Notes under the pieces: generated by a model
Told to the model about the DNA's origin: nothing
The model's database searches: none
Seen by the model: only the letters and a program-made list of their open reading frames with translations
Shown here: in pieces, positions 9,051 to 16,096 of the stretch
Layout: the number at the start of each line of letters is the position of its first letter
How positions within the stretch are numbered: position 1 is the stretch's first letter
Assembly: GCA_017993775.1 (NCBI GenBank)
Contig: JAGOMA010000020.1
Coordinates: forward strand, 35,945-99,944
Length of the DNA: 64,000 bases
Direction of reading: 5' to 3'
Source of the DNA: Chloroflexota bacterium
Lineage (GTDB): Bacteria; Chloroflexota; Anaerolineae; Promineifilales; Promineifilaceae
Program-made: the position numbers and the translations under genes

Positions 9051-9089
9051 TTGATTTTTATATTCGATACAGTTATACTGTATCGAATA
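9051..9089. promoter_or_regulatory. TetR operator and overlapping promoter
   Basis: A perfect 13-base inverted repeat (TATTCGATACAGT and its complement, 3-base centre TAT) spans 9061-9089 between the two divergent genes. On the plus strand TTGATT (9051-9056) and TATACT (9074-9079) are 17 bases apart, forming a sigma70-type promoter whose -10 box lies inside the palindrome. Binding here would block transcription in both directions. Confidence 0.85.
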
Positions 9090-9131
9090 AAGTAATACTA
9101 CATTCAATTTAGAGAGCTGTCAAGCAGCAAA

Positions 9132-9782
9132 ATGACCGATTCACAAAAACCAAAACGCAAATACAACTCCACCAGACGTCAGGCACAGGCGCGTGAAACC
9201 CGCAGGCAAATTTTAGAGACGGCGCGCAGTCTGTTTGTGGAATTGGGGTACGCCGGAACAACCATTGAAGCGATTGCCCAGGGAGCGGGCGTTGCTCCGG
9301 AAACCATTTTTGCTTCGTTTGGCAACAAACGAACTCTGCTGGCCAAACTGTTGGACATTTCCGTCGGCGGCGATGATCAAGCCATCCCCCTCTTGCAGCG
9401 GTCCGGACCACAAGCCGTGCTGCAAGAATCGGATCCGCAACGGCAGATGCAGTTGTTCGCGGCCGATATTTCGGGGATTTTGGCGCGGGTCGCGCCGGTG
9501 TTTGCGGTAATGCGCGTGGCAGCCAAAACGGAGCCGGAAATCGCCGAGTTGTTGAGCGGCATATTGGAAGAGCGGCTGGGCAATATGGCCCAATTTGTGC
9601 AAAGCATGGCCAGCCACGGCGGCCTGCGCGAGGACCTGGACGATACTCAGGCGGCCGAAACCGTCTGGACGCTGACCAGCCCGGAGGTGTACAACTTGTT
9701 CACCGTGGACCGTGGGTGGTCGCAAGAGCAATACGGCCGTTGGCTGGCCGACGCCCTGGTTAGACTGCTGCTGCCGGGATGA
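9132..9782 (+). CDS. TetR family transcriptional regulator
   Basis: A 216-residue regulator. The N-terminal helix-turn-helix domain (about residues 15-65) shows TRRQILETARSLFVELGY, then TTIEAIAQGAGVAPETIF and FGNKRTLLAKLL, the standard TetR_N pattern. The C-terminal ligand domain is all helical and not assignable to a named subfamily. It is divergent from the SnoaL-like gene with the operator palindrome between, so autorepression plus control of that gene is likely. An ACGGCCGT palindrome with 7-base flanking arms follows the stop codon. Confidence 0.92.
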   Translation: MTDSQKPKRKYNSTRRQAQARETRRQILETARSLFVELGYAGTTIEAIAQGAGVAPETIFASFGNKRTLLAKLLDISVGGDDQAIPLLQRSGPQAVLQESDPQRQMQLFAADISGILARVAPVFAVMRVAAKTEPEIAELLSGILEERLGNMAQFVQSMASHGGLREDLDDTQAAETVWTLTSPEVYNLFTVDRGWSQEQYGRWLADALVRLLLPG

Positions 9783-9784
9783 AC

Positions 9785-9806
9785 GGCGGGAACGGCCGTT
9801 CCCGCC
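9785..9806. repeat. Extended ACGGCCGT palindrome at gene end
   Basis: A perfect 22-base palindrome centred on the octamer, with GGCGGGA arms, begins 2 bases after the TetR stop codon. No T-run follows. Confidence 0.6.
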
Positions 9807-9883
9807 TCGTTTCCCTTCCCCTACCAAACTGATACAATTGCGCCTTTCACGCCGCCGGCGTGTATAACGTATCGAGGCATCCC

Positions 9884-10909
9884 TTGAAAAAACGAACCAT
9901 CTGGCTTGGCGCGGCCGTTCTCATCAGCGCCGTTTTTTTATGGCTGGCCCTGGATGGGCTGAACCTGGCCGAAGTGTGGGCCGACATGCGCAGCGCCAAC
10001 TACTGGTGGCTGGTTCCCAGCGTCGCCGTCTACTTCGTGGCCGTCTGGGCGCGCACCTGGCGCTGGGACTACATGCTGCGGCCGCTCAAGCACATCCCGG
10101 TGCGCCGCCTGTTCCCCGTGGTCGTCATTGGCTATATGGGCAACAACGTCTACCCGTTCCGCGCCGGGGAAGTGCTGCGCTCGTTCGTGCTGTACCGGCG
10201 CGAAGAGGTGCCCATGAGCGCCAGCCTGGCGACGGTGATTGTGGAGCGGGTGTTCGACGGGCTGGTGATGCTGATTTTTGTCTTTGTGGCGCTGCCGTTC
10301 ACGCCGATACCGGGGGATAACGGCCGTATCCAATCCATCGTCATCTTCGCCAGTGTCGCCTTCTTCGCCGCGCTCATCGTCTTCTTTGCGCTGGCGGCCA
10401 TGCCGGAACGTTTCTACCGGCTGGCGCAGTGGGGGCTGAGGCTAACCGGCAGCCTGCTGACCGAAAGCAGTCGCGAAAGCCTGCTGGGAATCTTGCAGCG
10501 CTTCCTCACCGGGCTGGAATCCTTACGCAGCTTCCGCAATGTGATGATGATCTTCTTCACCTCCATCGTCATCTGGCTGCTGGAAACGGTGAAATACTGG
10601 TTTGTAATGCACGCCTTCGACTTCCAGGTGACGTTCTTCGCCCTGATGCTCATGAACGGCGTCGTCAATCTGGCGACGACCCTGCCCTCCGCGCCGGGCT
10701 ACGTGGGCACGTTTGATGAACCGGGCATCGAGGTCTTGAAGCTCTACGGCGTGCCGCAAAACACGGCCGCTGCTTACACCCTTGTATTGCACGCCGCGCT
10801 CTGGCTGCCCATCACTCTCCTCGGCTTCTACTACATGATCCGCGAAGGGCTGAGCTGGTCGGACATTGGCAAGGCGGCGGAGATGAAGGAAGGGGAGCCA
10901 GTCACATAA
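9884..10909 (+). CDS. YbhN / lysylphosphatidylglycerol synthase membrane-region family protein
   Basis: An integral membrane protein of about 341 residues with roughly eight hydrophobic helices. Conserved landmarks are ARTWRWDYML, the GYMGNNVYPFRAGEVLR segment and VERVFDGLVML, which define the UPF0104/YbhN and MprF flippase-region family. Members move or modify lipid-linked compounds across the membrane; without the soluble MprF synthase domain this is likely a flippase or associated protein. The start is uncertain: TTG at 9884 follows GAGG and begins with LKKRTIW, while a GTG at 9860 in the same frame gives eight more residues. The lipoprotein gene follows after 22 bases, suggesting co-transcription. 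Confidence 0.82.
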   Translation: MKKRTIWLGAAVLISAVFLWLALDGLNLAEVWADMRSANYWWLVPSVAVYFVAVWARTWRWDYMLRPLKHIPVRRLFPVVVIGYMGNNVYPFRAGEVLRSFVLYRREEVPMSASLATVIVERVFDGLVMLIFVFVALPFTPIPGDNGRIQSIVIFASVAFFAALIVFFALAAMPERFYRLAQWGLRLTGSLLTESSRESLLGILQRFLTGLESLRSFRNVMMIFFTSIVIWLLETVKYWFVMHAFDFQVTFFALMLMNGVVNLATTLPSAPGYVGTFDEPGIEVLKLYGVPQNTAAAYTLVLHAALWLPITLLGFYYMIREGLSWSDIGKAAEMKEGEPVT

Positions 10910-10931
10910 ATAGGTTTAGGGGGGAAATAAG

Positions 10932-11954
10932 ATGAAACAGCTAGCGTTTACCCATTACAAACATCAACTTCTGGCCCTGGTCTTTTTTTTGTTTTTGGCA
11001 CTAATAGGCTGTGCTGGCGAGACTGCGCCTGATGACGCGGGCAAAGATGAGGTTTCCCTCGTGACGTTAACAGCAGAAGCGATAACGCAGAGCAGCCCTA
11101 CTTCGCTGGCGACAACGACTGCGCCTCGACCTTCAGTTGAACCTTCGACAGAACCCACTGCAACGCTTACGCCTTCAGCCACACCCACTCGCAGAACGCC
11201 AGTGCCCAGAGGCACGCCGGAGGCTTTCCAGACGGCCGAAATGCAGTTAACTAAAATGGTACGGCCGTCTGAAACACCCCGCCCGCCATTTGCCACCCCT
11301 GAAGTGGCTCTGATTTGCGAGCAAGGCGAGGAATTTACAAGCTGCGAGGACTTGATTCTAGGGATTACGTTTGAGTATCCCAACCAATGGGGAAACCTGA
11401 CCAGCAGTTTGAGTGAAGGAGGGTATGCTGGATATGCGTATAATTACATCTTTGACAGCGGTGTCACAGCCGGTGGAAGAAGCCGTGATTTTAGCGAAGG
11501 TCGGGGTAGAATACTCACCGATTTTTACGGTTTTTCCGGTCCCATAGAAAATACTGTCTGTACCTGGCCTCGATATCAACCGAACGCCATTTGTCAGGAA
11601 ATTAAACCCAACGTTGTTTTCCTGGTTTCTCTGCCGGATGCAGATGAGTTTTGTGATTATTCTTTTGGGGGGCCGTTAACGGCCGTTGCCCTGGAAATCC
11701 CGCACAATGATTTTATCAATGGCTTTGTTTTTATCAGCAGCGCTTTGGACGAAGAGCGCCGCACAGAGTTAGTCAATAGTTTCGGCCCACAAGAAAGCGA
11801 GACGTGGCCGCAGTGTGATGAGGCCAATAAAAAAGCGTACAACCAACGAGCCAGAGAAATGGCCCGCGAGCTTGAGGACAGCCTGATTAACGGCAATCCC
11901 GATCCCTCGCTGGTCACTCTTTTGCGCCTGGCCGAATCCATTACTTTCAAATAA
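10932..11954 (+). CDS. Lipoprotein with Thr/Pro linker, function unknown
   Basis: A 340-residue secreted lipoprotein: signal peptide of about 26 residues ending LIGC (lipobox, Cys is the lipidation site), a low-complexity linker of about 90 residues rich in Thr, Pro and Ser, then a C-terminal domain of about 220 residues that I do not recognise. That domain contains several cysteines (CEQGEEFTSCEDL, CTWPRYQPNAIC), suggesting disulfides outside the membrane. A GGGGGAAATAAG site precedes the ATG. It lies between a membrane lipid protein and an FAD oxidoreductase on the same strand with short gaps, so a shared operon is likely. Confidence 0.75.
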   Translation: MKQLAFTHYKHQLLALVFFLFLALIGCAGETAPDDAGKDEVSLVTLTAEAITQSSPTSLATTTAPRPSVEPSTEPTATLTPSATPTRRTPVPRGTPEAFQTAEMQLTKMVRPSETPRPPFATPEVALICEQGEEFTSCEDLILGITFEYPNQWGNLTSSLSEGGYAGYAYNYIFDSGVTAGGRSRDFSEGRGRILTDFYGFSGPIENTVCTWPRYQPNAICQEIKPNVVFLVSLPDADEFCDYSFGGPLTAVALEIPHNDFINGFVFISSALDEERRTELVNSFGPQESETWPQCDEANKKAYNQRAREMARELEDSLINGNPDPSLVTLLRLAESITFK

Positions 11955-11974
11955 GAGCGGAAGGATAATTACTC

Positions 11975-13288
11975 ATGCACATCGCCATCATCGGGGCCGG
12001 GATTGCCGGCCTCTCGGCGGCTAATGATTTACTGGCCGCCGGACATCAAGTCACCCTCTACGAAGCGACCGACCACACCGGCGGGCTGGCCTCCGGGTTT
12101 AAGGACGAAACCTGGGATTGGCCGCTGGAAAAGTTTTACCACCACATCTTTCAGTCGGATAAGGCTATCATCCAACTGGTGGAAGAACTGGGCTTCAGCG
12201 ACAGCCTGTTCTTTCCCCGGCCGACGACTTCGGTGATTTACGAGGGGAAGATTGTGCCGTTTGATTCGCCGCTGCGCTGGATTACTTTTCCCGGCTTCAA
12301 TTTGCTGGACGTGGCCCGCTTTGGGCTGGTCAGCGCCTATTTGCGCTTTACCGAACCGTGGCGCAAGCTGGAACAGGAAACGGCCGATGCCTGGCTGCGC
12401 CGCTGGTACGGCGACAAAATCTACGAAATGACCTGGCGGCCGATGCTCATCGGCAAGTTTGGGCCGTATTACCAGGATGTGAACATGGCCTGGATGTGGG
12501 CGCGGCTGCACGTGCGCAGCCCGCAGTTGGGCTATTTTACCGGCGGCTTTCAGGCGTTTATCGACCGGCTAACGGCCGTTGTGCAGCAGCGCGGCGGCCA
12601 GATTTTGCTTAATACGCCGGTCAGCGGGATTGCGCAGGAGGGAAACGGCCGTCTCACCCTCATCACCTCCACCAACCAGGCCATCTATGACCGCGTGCTG
12701 GCGACCACCTCGCCGCACCTGCTCAGCCGCCTCGCGCCCGACTTGCCCACCGACTACCTGGGCCAGCTTCTCAACCTGAAGAGCATGGGGGCAGTGGTGA
12801 TGACGTTGGCTTTGCAACGGCCGTTACTCCCCGACCACCTCACCTACTGGCTCAACATCCCATCCAGCACGCCCGACAAAACCCAAAACGACATTCCCTT
12901 CCTGGCTCTGGTGGAGCATACCAACTACATCAGCCCGGAACATTATGGCGGCGACCACATCGTCTACTGCGGTGACTACGTGACGCCCGACCACGCCTAT
13001 TTCCAGATGAGCGACGACGAGTTGGAAACCCTGTTCACCGGCGCGCTGACCCAATTCAACCCGGACTTTCAGCCCGATTGGGTGCGCAAAAGCTGGATCG
13101 CCCGCGAAAAGTACGCCCAGCCGGTGCCGCTGCTGAATCATTCGGCCAACATCCCGGAGATTGCCACCCCGCTGCCCGGTCTGTACTTTGCCAGCATGAG
13201 CCAGGTCTATCCCTGGGACCGGGGCACAAATTACGCCGTGGAAATCGGCCGTCAGGCCGCGCGCCTGATGCTGCAAACCAGTCAGTAG
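11975..13288 (+). CDS. FAD-dependent amine oxidase-type oxidoreductase
   Basis: A 437-residue flavoprotein. The N-terminal IAIIGAGIAGLSAANDL is the dinucleotide-binding GxGxxG motif, followed by GGLASGF, and the C-terminal PGLYFASMSQVYPWDRGTNYAVE places the second FAD contact. The layout matches protoporphyrinogen oxidase, phytoene desaturase and HpnE-like proteins; family members found beside glycosyltransferases and UDP-sugar dehydrogenases are usually annotated only as NAD(P)/FAD-dependent oxidoreductases. It contains three in-frame ACGGCCGT octamers. The AAGGA site at 11962 supports the ATG. The substrate is not identifiable. Confidence 0.8.
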   Translation: MHIAIIGAGIAGLSAANDLLAAGHQVTLYEATDHTGGLASGFKDETWDWPLEKFYHHIFQSDKAIIQLVEELGFSDSLFFPRPTTSVIYEGKIVPFDSPLRWITFPGFNLLDVARFGLVSAYLRFTEPWRKLEQETADAWLRRWYGDKIYEMTWRPMLIGKFGPYYQDVNMAWMWARLHVRSPQLGYFTGGFQAFIDRLTAVVQQRGGQILLNTPVSGIAQEGNGRLTLITSTNQAIYDRVLATTSPHLLSRLAPDLPTDYLGQLLNLKSMGAVVMTLALQRPLLPDHLTYWLNIPSSTPDKTQNDIPFLALVEHTNYISPEHYGGDHIVYCGDYVTPDHAYFQMSDDELETLFTGALTQFNPDFQPDWVRKSWIAREKYAQPVPLLNHSANIPEIATPLPGLYFASMSQVYPWDRGTNYAVEIGRQAARLMLQTSQ

Positions 13289-13390
13289 GGCAATCGTGGG
13301 AATTAAGCACACCTGTAAGCTGGTCGCAGTAGCGTATGTCACGTATCTTTAAGGGAGCTTTTTAGCACAAAGGCACTTATACAATCTGGA

Positions 13391-13450
13391 AGACCCTAAG
13401 GGTTTTGCCCGTATGAGGCTAATTACTCGAGGTCAAACCATTAGGGTCTT
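13391..13450. repeat. GACCCTAAGGG palindromic repeat
   Basis: Arms AGACCCTAAGGGTTTTG and CAAACCATTAGGGTCTTT are separated by about 26 bases and pair imperfectly. This is one member of a dispersed intergenic hairpin family also seen at 18404, 23762, 26620, 53278 and 54118. Confidence 0.75.
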
Positions 13451-13500
13451 TAAAGTTACTTTGTTCCTTTGTATAAATTCTTGGATTTAGGAGTATGACC

Positions 13501-14946
13501 ATGAAAATTATTGTTGTTGGTACGGGCTTTGTGGGGCTGCCCCACGCGGCCGTTTTATCTGAATATGGGCATGAGGTCTGGGCTTACGACATCGACGCCA
13601 AACGCATTGCCGCCTACCAAACCGGCGAAGCGGCCGAAATCGAACGCTACGTAAACGAACCCGGTCTGGCTGCGGCGATTGCCGAAAATATGGACCGGTA
13701 TCTTTTCTTCACCACCGACATTACCAACCTGGTAGAGGGAACAGACATTTTCTTCTTCTGCCTGAACACGCCGCCCAACCGGGATGGTTCCACCGACCTG
13801 AGTTACTATCTAAACGCCGCCCATAGCGTAGCCGAACTGCTGGCAAAACGGCAAGAGAAAAAGCGCGTGGTGCTGGTGAACAAGAGTACCGTGCCGGTGG
13901 GCACGGCGCGGCTGCTGCAAAACGTGATGGAACAGCACGGCGTGGAAAACTTTGGCGTCGCCTCTAACCCGGAATTTCTGGCGCAGGGCAACGCTATCGA
14001 CGGATCGCGCAAACCTGACCGTGTGGTCGTAGGCGCGGATACGCAGGAAGATTTTGTGATTTTGCGGCGCATTTATTCCCATTTTGTCAATCATGTGCGG
14101 ATTCGCTACCTGGAAACGACGCCGGAAACGGCCGAATCCATCAAATACATCGGCAATACCCTGCTGTTAACCTACATTTCCTTCTGGAATGGCGTAGGCG
14201 CGCGGCTGGCGGAAACATTCGACAATGTACGCATGGAAGACCTGAAAATCGGCGTGACGGCCGATTCGCGCATCAGCACATGGGGGTCTTATGTGAGCAA
14301 TGGGGCCGGCGGGAGCTGTTTTGGCAAGGACATCCAATCGCTCATTTACCAGTTGAACCAAAACGGCCGTTCCACTAACCTCCTCCAGGCCGTGTACAAC
14401 ATCAACGAATACCAGAAAACCTACCTGGTTGATCGCGCCGTCCACGAAGCTGATTTCAACTTCAACAACAAACGGGTGGCCCTACTGGGGCTGGCGTTTA
14501 AGAAGCGCACCAACGACATGCGCGACTCGGCCGCCCTGAAAGCGGTCGAGGCTCTGCTGGGGCGCGGCGTGGCCGAAATTCGGGCTTATGATCCGCTGGC
14601 CACTACGGCGGCGCAAGATTACTGGTTTAATCCCGAAAAGAACCATCTTTTCGAGCGTATCACTTATCACAAAACGGCCAGAGCGGCCATTGAGGGCAGC
14701 GATGCGGTGTTTATCTCGACGGATTGGGAAGAATTTCGCGGCGTGGCCCGGACCATTGAAACCACCGCCAAACCACCTTATCTGGTGATTGACGGCCGTC
14801 GCATGATTGCCGACTTTTCTTCGCTGGTAGAAAACGGTTACGACTATCTACCCGTCGGCGGTCCCTTCCTCAAGGGCGCGCTTAAACCCGCTTCCGCCGC
14901 CAACGGCCAGGCCGAAGAAAGCATCCCCGACCTGCGCACAGCGTAA
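13501..14946 (+). CDS. ugd: UDP-glucose 6-dehydrogenase family protein
   Basis: A 481-residue nucleotide-sugar dehydrogenase that oxidises a UDP-sugar twice with NAD to the uronic acid. The N-terminal Rossmann motif is VVGTGFVGLP; the catalytic cysteine lies in GGSCFGKD (the family usually has GSCFPKD, so Pro is Gly here), and KRTNDMRDSAA plus VIDGRRM mark the C-terminal UDP-binding domain. The ATG at 13501 is preferred to the one at 13495 because TTAGGAG sits seven bases upstream. It supplies UDP-glucuronate-type donors and fits the polysaccharide theme of the nearby glycosyltransferases. UDP-glucose versus UDP-N-acetylsugar specificity is not certain. Confidence 0.87.
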   Translation: MKIIVVGTGFVGLPHAAVLSEYGHEVWAYDIDAKRIAAYQTGEAAEIERYVNEPGLAAAIAENMDRYLFFTTDITNLVEGTDIFFFCLNTPPNRDGSTDLSYYLNAAHSVAELLAKRQEKKRVVLVNKSTVPVGTARLLQNVMEQHGVENFGVASNPEFLAQGNAIDGSRKPDRVVVGADTQEDFVILRRIYSHFVNHVRIRYLETTPETAESIKYIGNTLLLTYISFWNGVGARLAETFDNVRMEDLKIGVTADSRISTWGSYVSNGAGGSCFGKDIQSLIYQLNQNGRSTNLLQAVYNINEYQKTYLVDRAVHEADFNFNNKRVALLGLAFKKRTNDMRDSAALKAVEALLGRGVAEIRAYDPLATTAAQDYWFNPEKNHLFERITYHKTARAAIEGSDAVFISTDWEEFRGVARTIETTAKPPYLVIDGRRMIADFSSLVENGYDYLPVGGPFLKGALKPASAANGQAEESIPDLRTA

Positions 14947-14967
14947 ATCATTCCCCAAGCAGCCATA

Positions 14968-14997
14968 AAAAGGGACGGCCGTGCCGTCCCTTTTTTA
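14968..14997 (+). terminator. Rho-independent terminator after ugd
   Basis: A stem AAAGGGACGGC / GCCGTCCCTTT with a 3-base loop is followed by a T-run. The octamer ACGGCCGT forms the tip of the stem, showing the motif can be built into a terminator. Confidence 0.85.
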
Positions 14998-15012
14998 TTG
15001 TCATAGAGGAAT

Positions 15013-15046
15013 AGACCTGACAGGTTTTCTGAAACCTGTCAGGTCT
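15013..15046. repeat. AGACCTGACAGG palindromic repeat
   Basis: A perfect inverted repeat with 15-base arms (AGACCTGACAGGTTT and its complement) around a 4-base centre. It belongs to the type of short dispersed hairpin common in intergenic DNA of several bacterial phyla. Only one copy is seen in this window. Confidence 0.75.
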
Positions 15047-15078
15047 GCTATTTGAATTCTCCCTCCGCACGCCAAACG

Positions 15079-15214
15079 ATTCAGGAAGCCTAAGCAACAA
15101 TTCAGGAAGCTTAAGCAACAATTCAGGAAGCCTAAGCAACGGTTCAGGAAGCCTAAGCAACGGCTCAGGAAGCTTTAGGAACGGCTCAGGAGGCTTTAGG
15201 AACGGCTCAGGAGG
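15079..15214. repeat. 21-base tandem repeat, about 6.5 copies
   Basis: Units of 21 bases start at 15079, 15100, 15121, 15142, 15163, 15184 and 15205 (partial), each containing TCAGGA and an AAGCAAC or AGGAACG end. Copies diverge gradually from one end to the other. Because 21 is a multiple of three, the minus strand reads as a leucine-rich heptad peptide, but no convincing gene is attached. The region sits between convergent genes. Confidence 0.85.
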
Positions 15215-15254
15215 GTAGAAAACTACTTAAATCTCAAATCTCCTGTCTCCACCC

Positions 15255-16073
15255 CTACAGCGCTGCCGGCCAGTCGGCGTTGGGGCGCTGGCCGCGGCAG
15301 AGGGCCAAAAGGCGTGGAACCAGGTCATGGCGTTCACAGTAGAGGATGATTTCCTGGGCCATCTCTTGTTTGGTGACGTTGGGCAGGTTGTCTTTGTCGA
15401 TCCCTAGATCAAAGCAGAGGCTTTCCAATTCGGTCTTGTTGAAGTAACGCACCATCAATTCACGCAGGCGAATGCGGTTTTGCAGAAGAGCGTCGGCTTG
15501 TTCGTCTTCCAGAACGGCCGTATAAAAAGCCGCCACCGCCAGTTTCCGGGTCGATACACTGTTGCGCTGCTCCATGCCCATCTCCGCCAGGGTGCGGTCG
15601 TGGCCTTCGGGCATGAAGATGGCGTCCCAGCCGAAAATCTGCTGGCCGCGCGGCTCCGGGGCGATGGTCCCGGCCAACTGCCCGGCAAACACGGCCACCC
15701 GATCATCGGGGGCGTGATAGGCGAGTTTGGTAACGGCCGTGGCCGACCGATCCGGGAACGTATCCAACATTTTGCAAATCCCGGCCGCGCCCACGCCATC
15801 CATAAACAGCCCGGCGGCGTTGCCCGGCAAATTCTTCCAGGCGCGAATCGTCAGGTTGGTTTGTTCGACCAAAAACGGCAGGTAAGGCAGCTTGGGCTTA
15901 ATCGCTTCCACTTTGCGCCGGATGAGGATGTCCAGGTCGGTGGTCACCACGTCTTCGACGTGATGGCGGAACCAGAACAGATCGGCGTATTTGCCCAGCA
16001 AAAACTGATAGTCGTTGAATTTATTCTCCGATGCGGTCACAAAATAGAGGCGTTCGATTCGTTCGCGGGTCAT
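15255..16073 (-). CDS. HAM1/ITPase-fold protein fused to an effector-associated (EAD-like) domain
   Basis: A 272-residue two-domain protein. Residues 8-185 match the HAM1/RdgB/ITPA fold that hydrolyses non-canonical purine triphosphates: FVTASENKFNDYQ (the TxNxxK motif), LVEQTNLTIRAW, PRGQQIFGWDAIFMPEG and TLAEMGMEQRNSVSTR. Two key positions differ: the catalytic Asp of (A/E)DTxL is Gln71, and the SHR motif is STR (Thr175 for His). Residues about 200-265 (LRELMVRYFNKTELESLC, FDLGIDKDNLP, then a helix ending near RLLALCRGQRP) resemble the Death-like effector-associated domains described in NTP-dependent conflict systems. It starts 23 bases after recD2 on the same strand. Enzymatic activity is doubtful; it may instead sense nucleotides and recruit an EAD partner. 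Confidence 0.8.
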   Translation of the reverse strand: MTRERIERLYFVTASENKFNDYQFLLGKYADLFWFRHHVEDVVTTDLDILIRRKVEAIKPKLPYLPFLVEQTNLTIRAWKNLPGNAAGLFMDGVGAAGICKMLDTFPDRSATAVTKLAYHAPDDRVAVFAGQLAGTIAPEPRGQQIFGWDAIFMPEGHDRTLAEMGMEQRNSVSTRKLAVAAFYTAVLEDEQADALLQNRIRLRELMVRYFNKTELESLCFDLGIDKDNLPNVTKQEMAQEIILYCERHDLVPRLLALCRGQRPNADWPAAL

Positions 16074-16096
16074 GATTTACCTTGTACCCTTGCAGA

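Noticed and set aside
14948..15160. Minus-strand leucine-rich peptide over the 21-base repeats
   Set aside because: Explained by the tandem array having a period divisible by three; no ribosome site or family.
15079..15214. CRISPR array
   Set aside because: Units are contiguous 21-mers without spacers and no cas gene is present.
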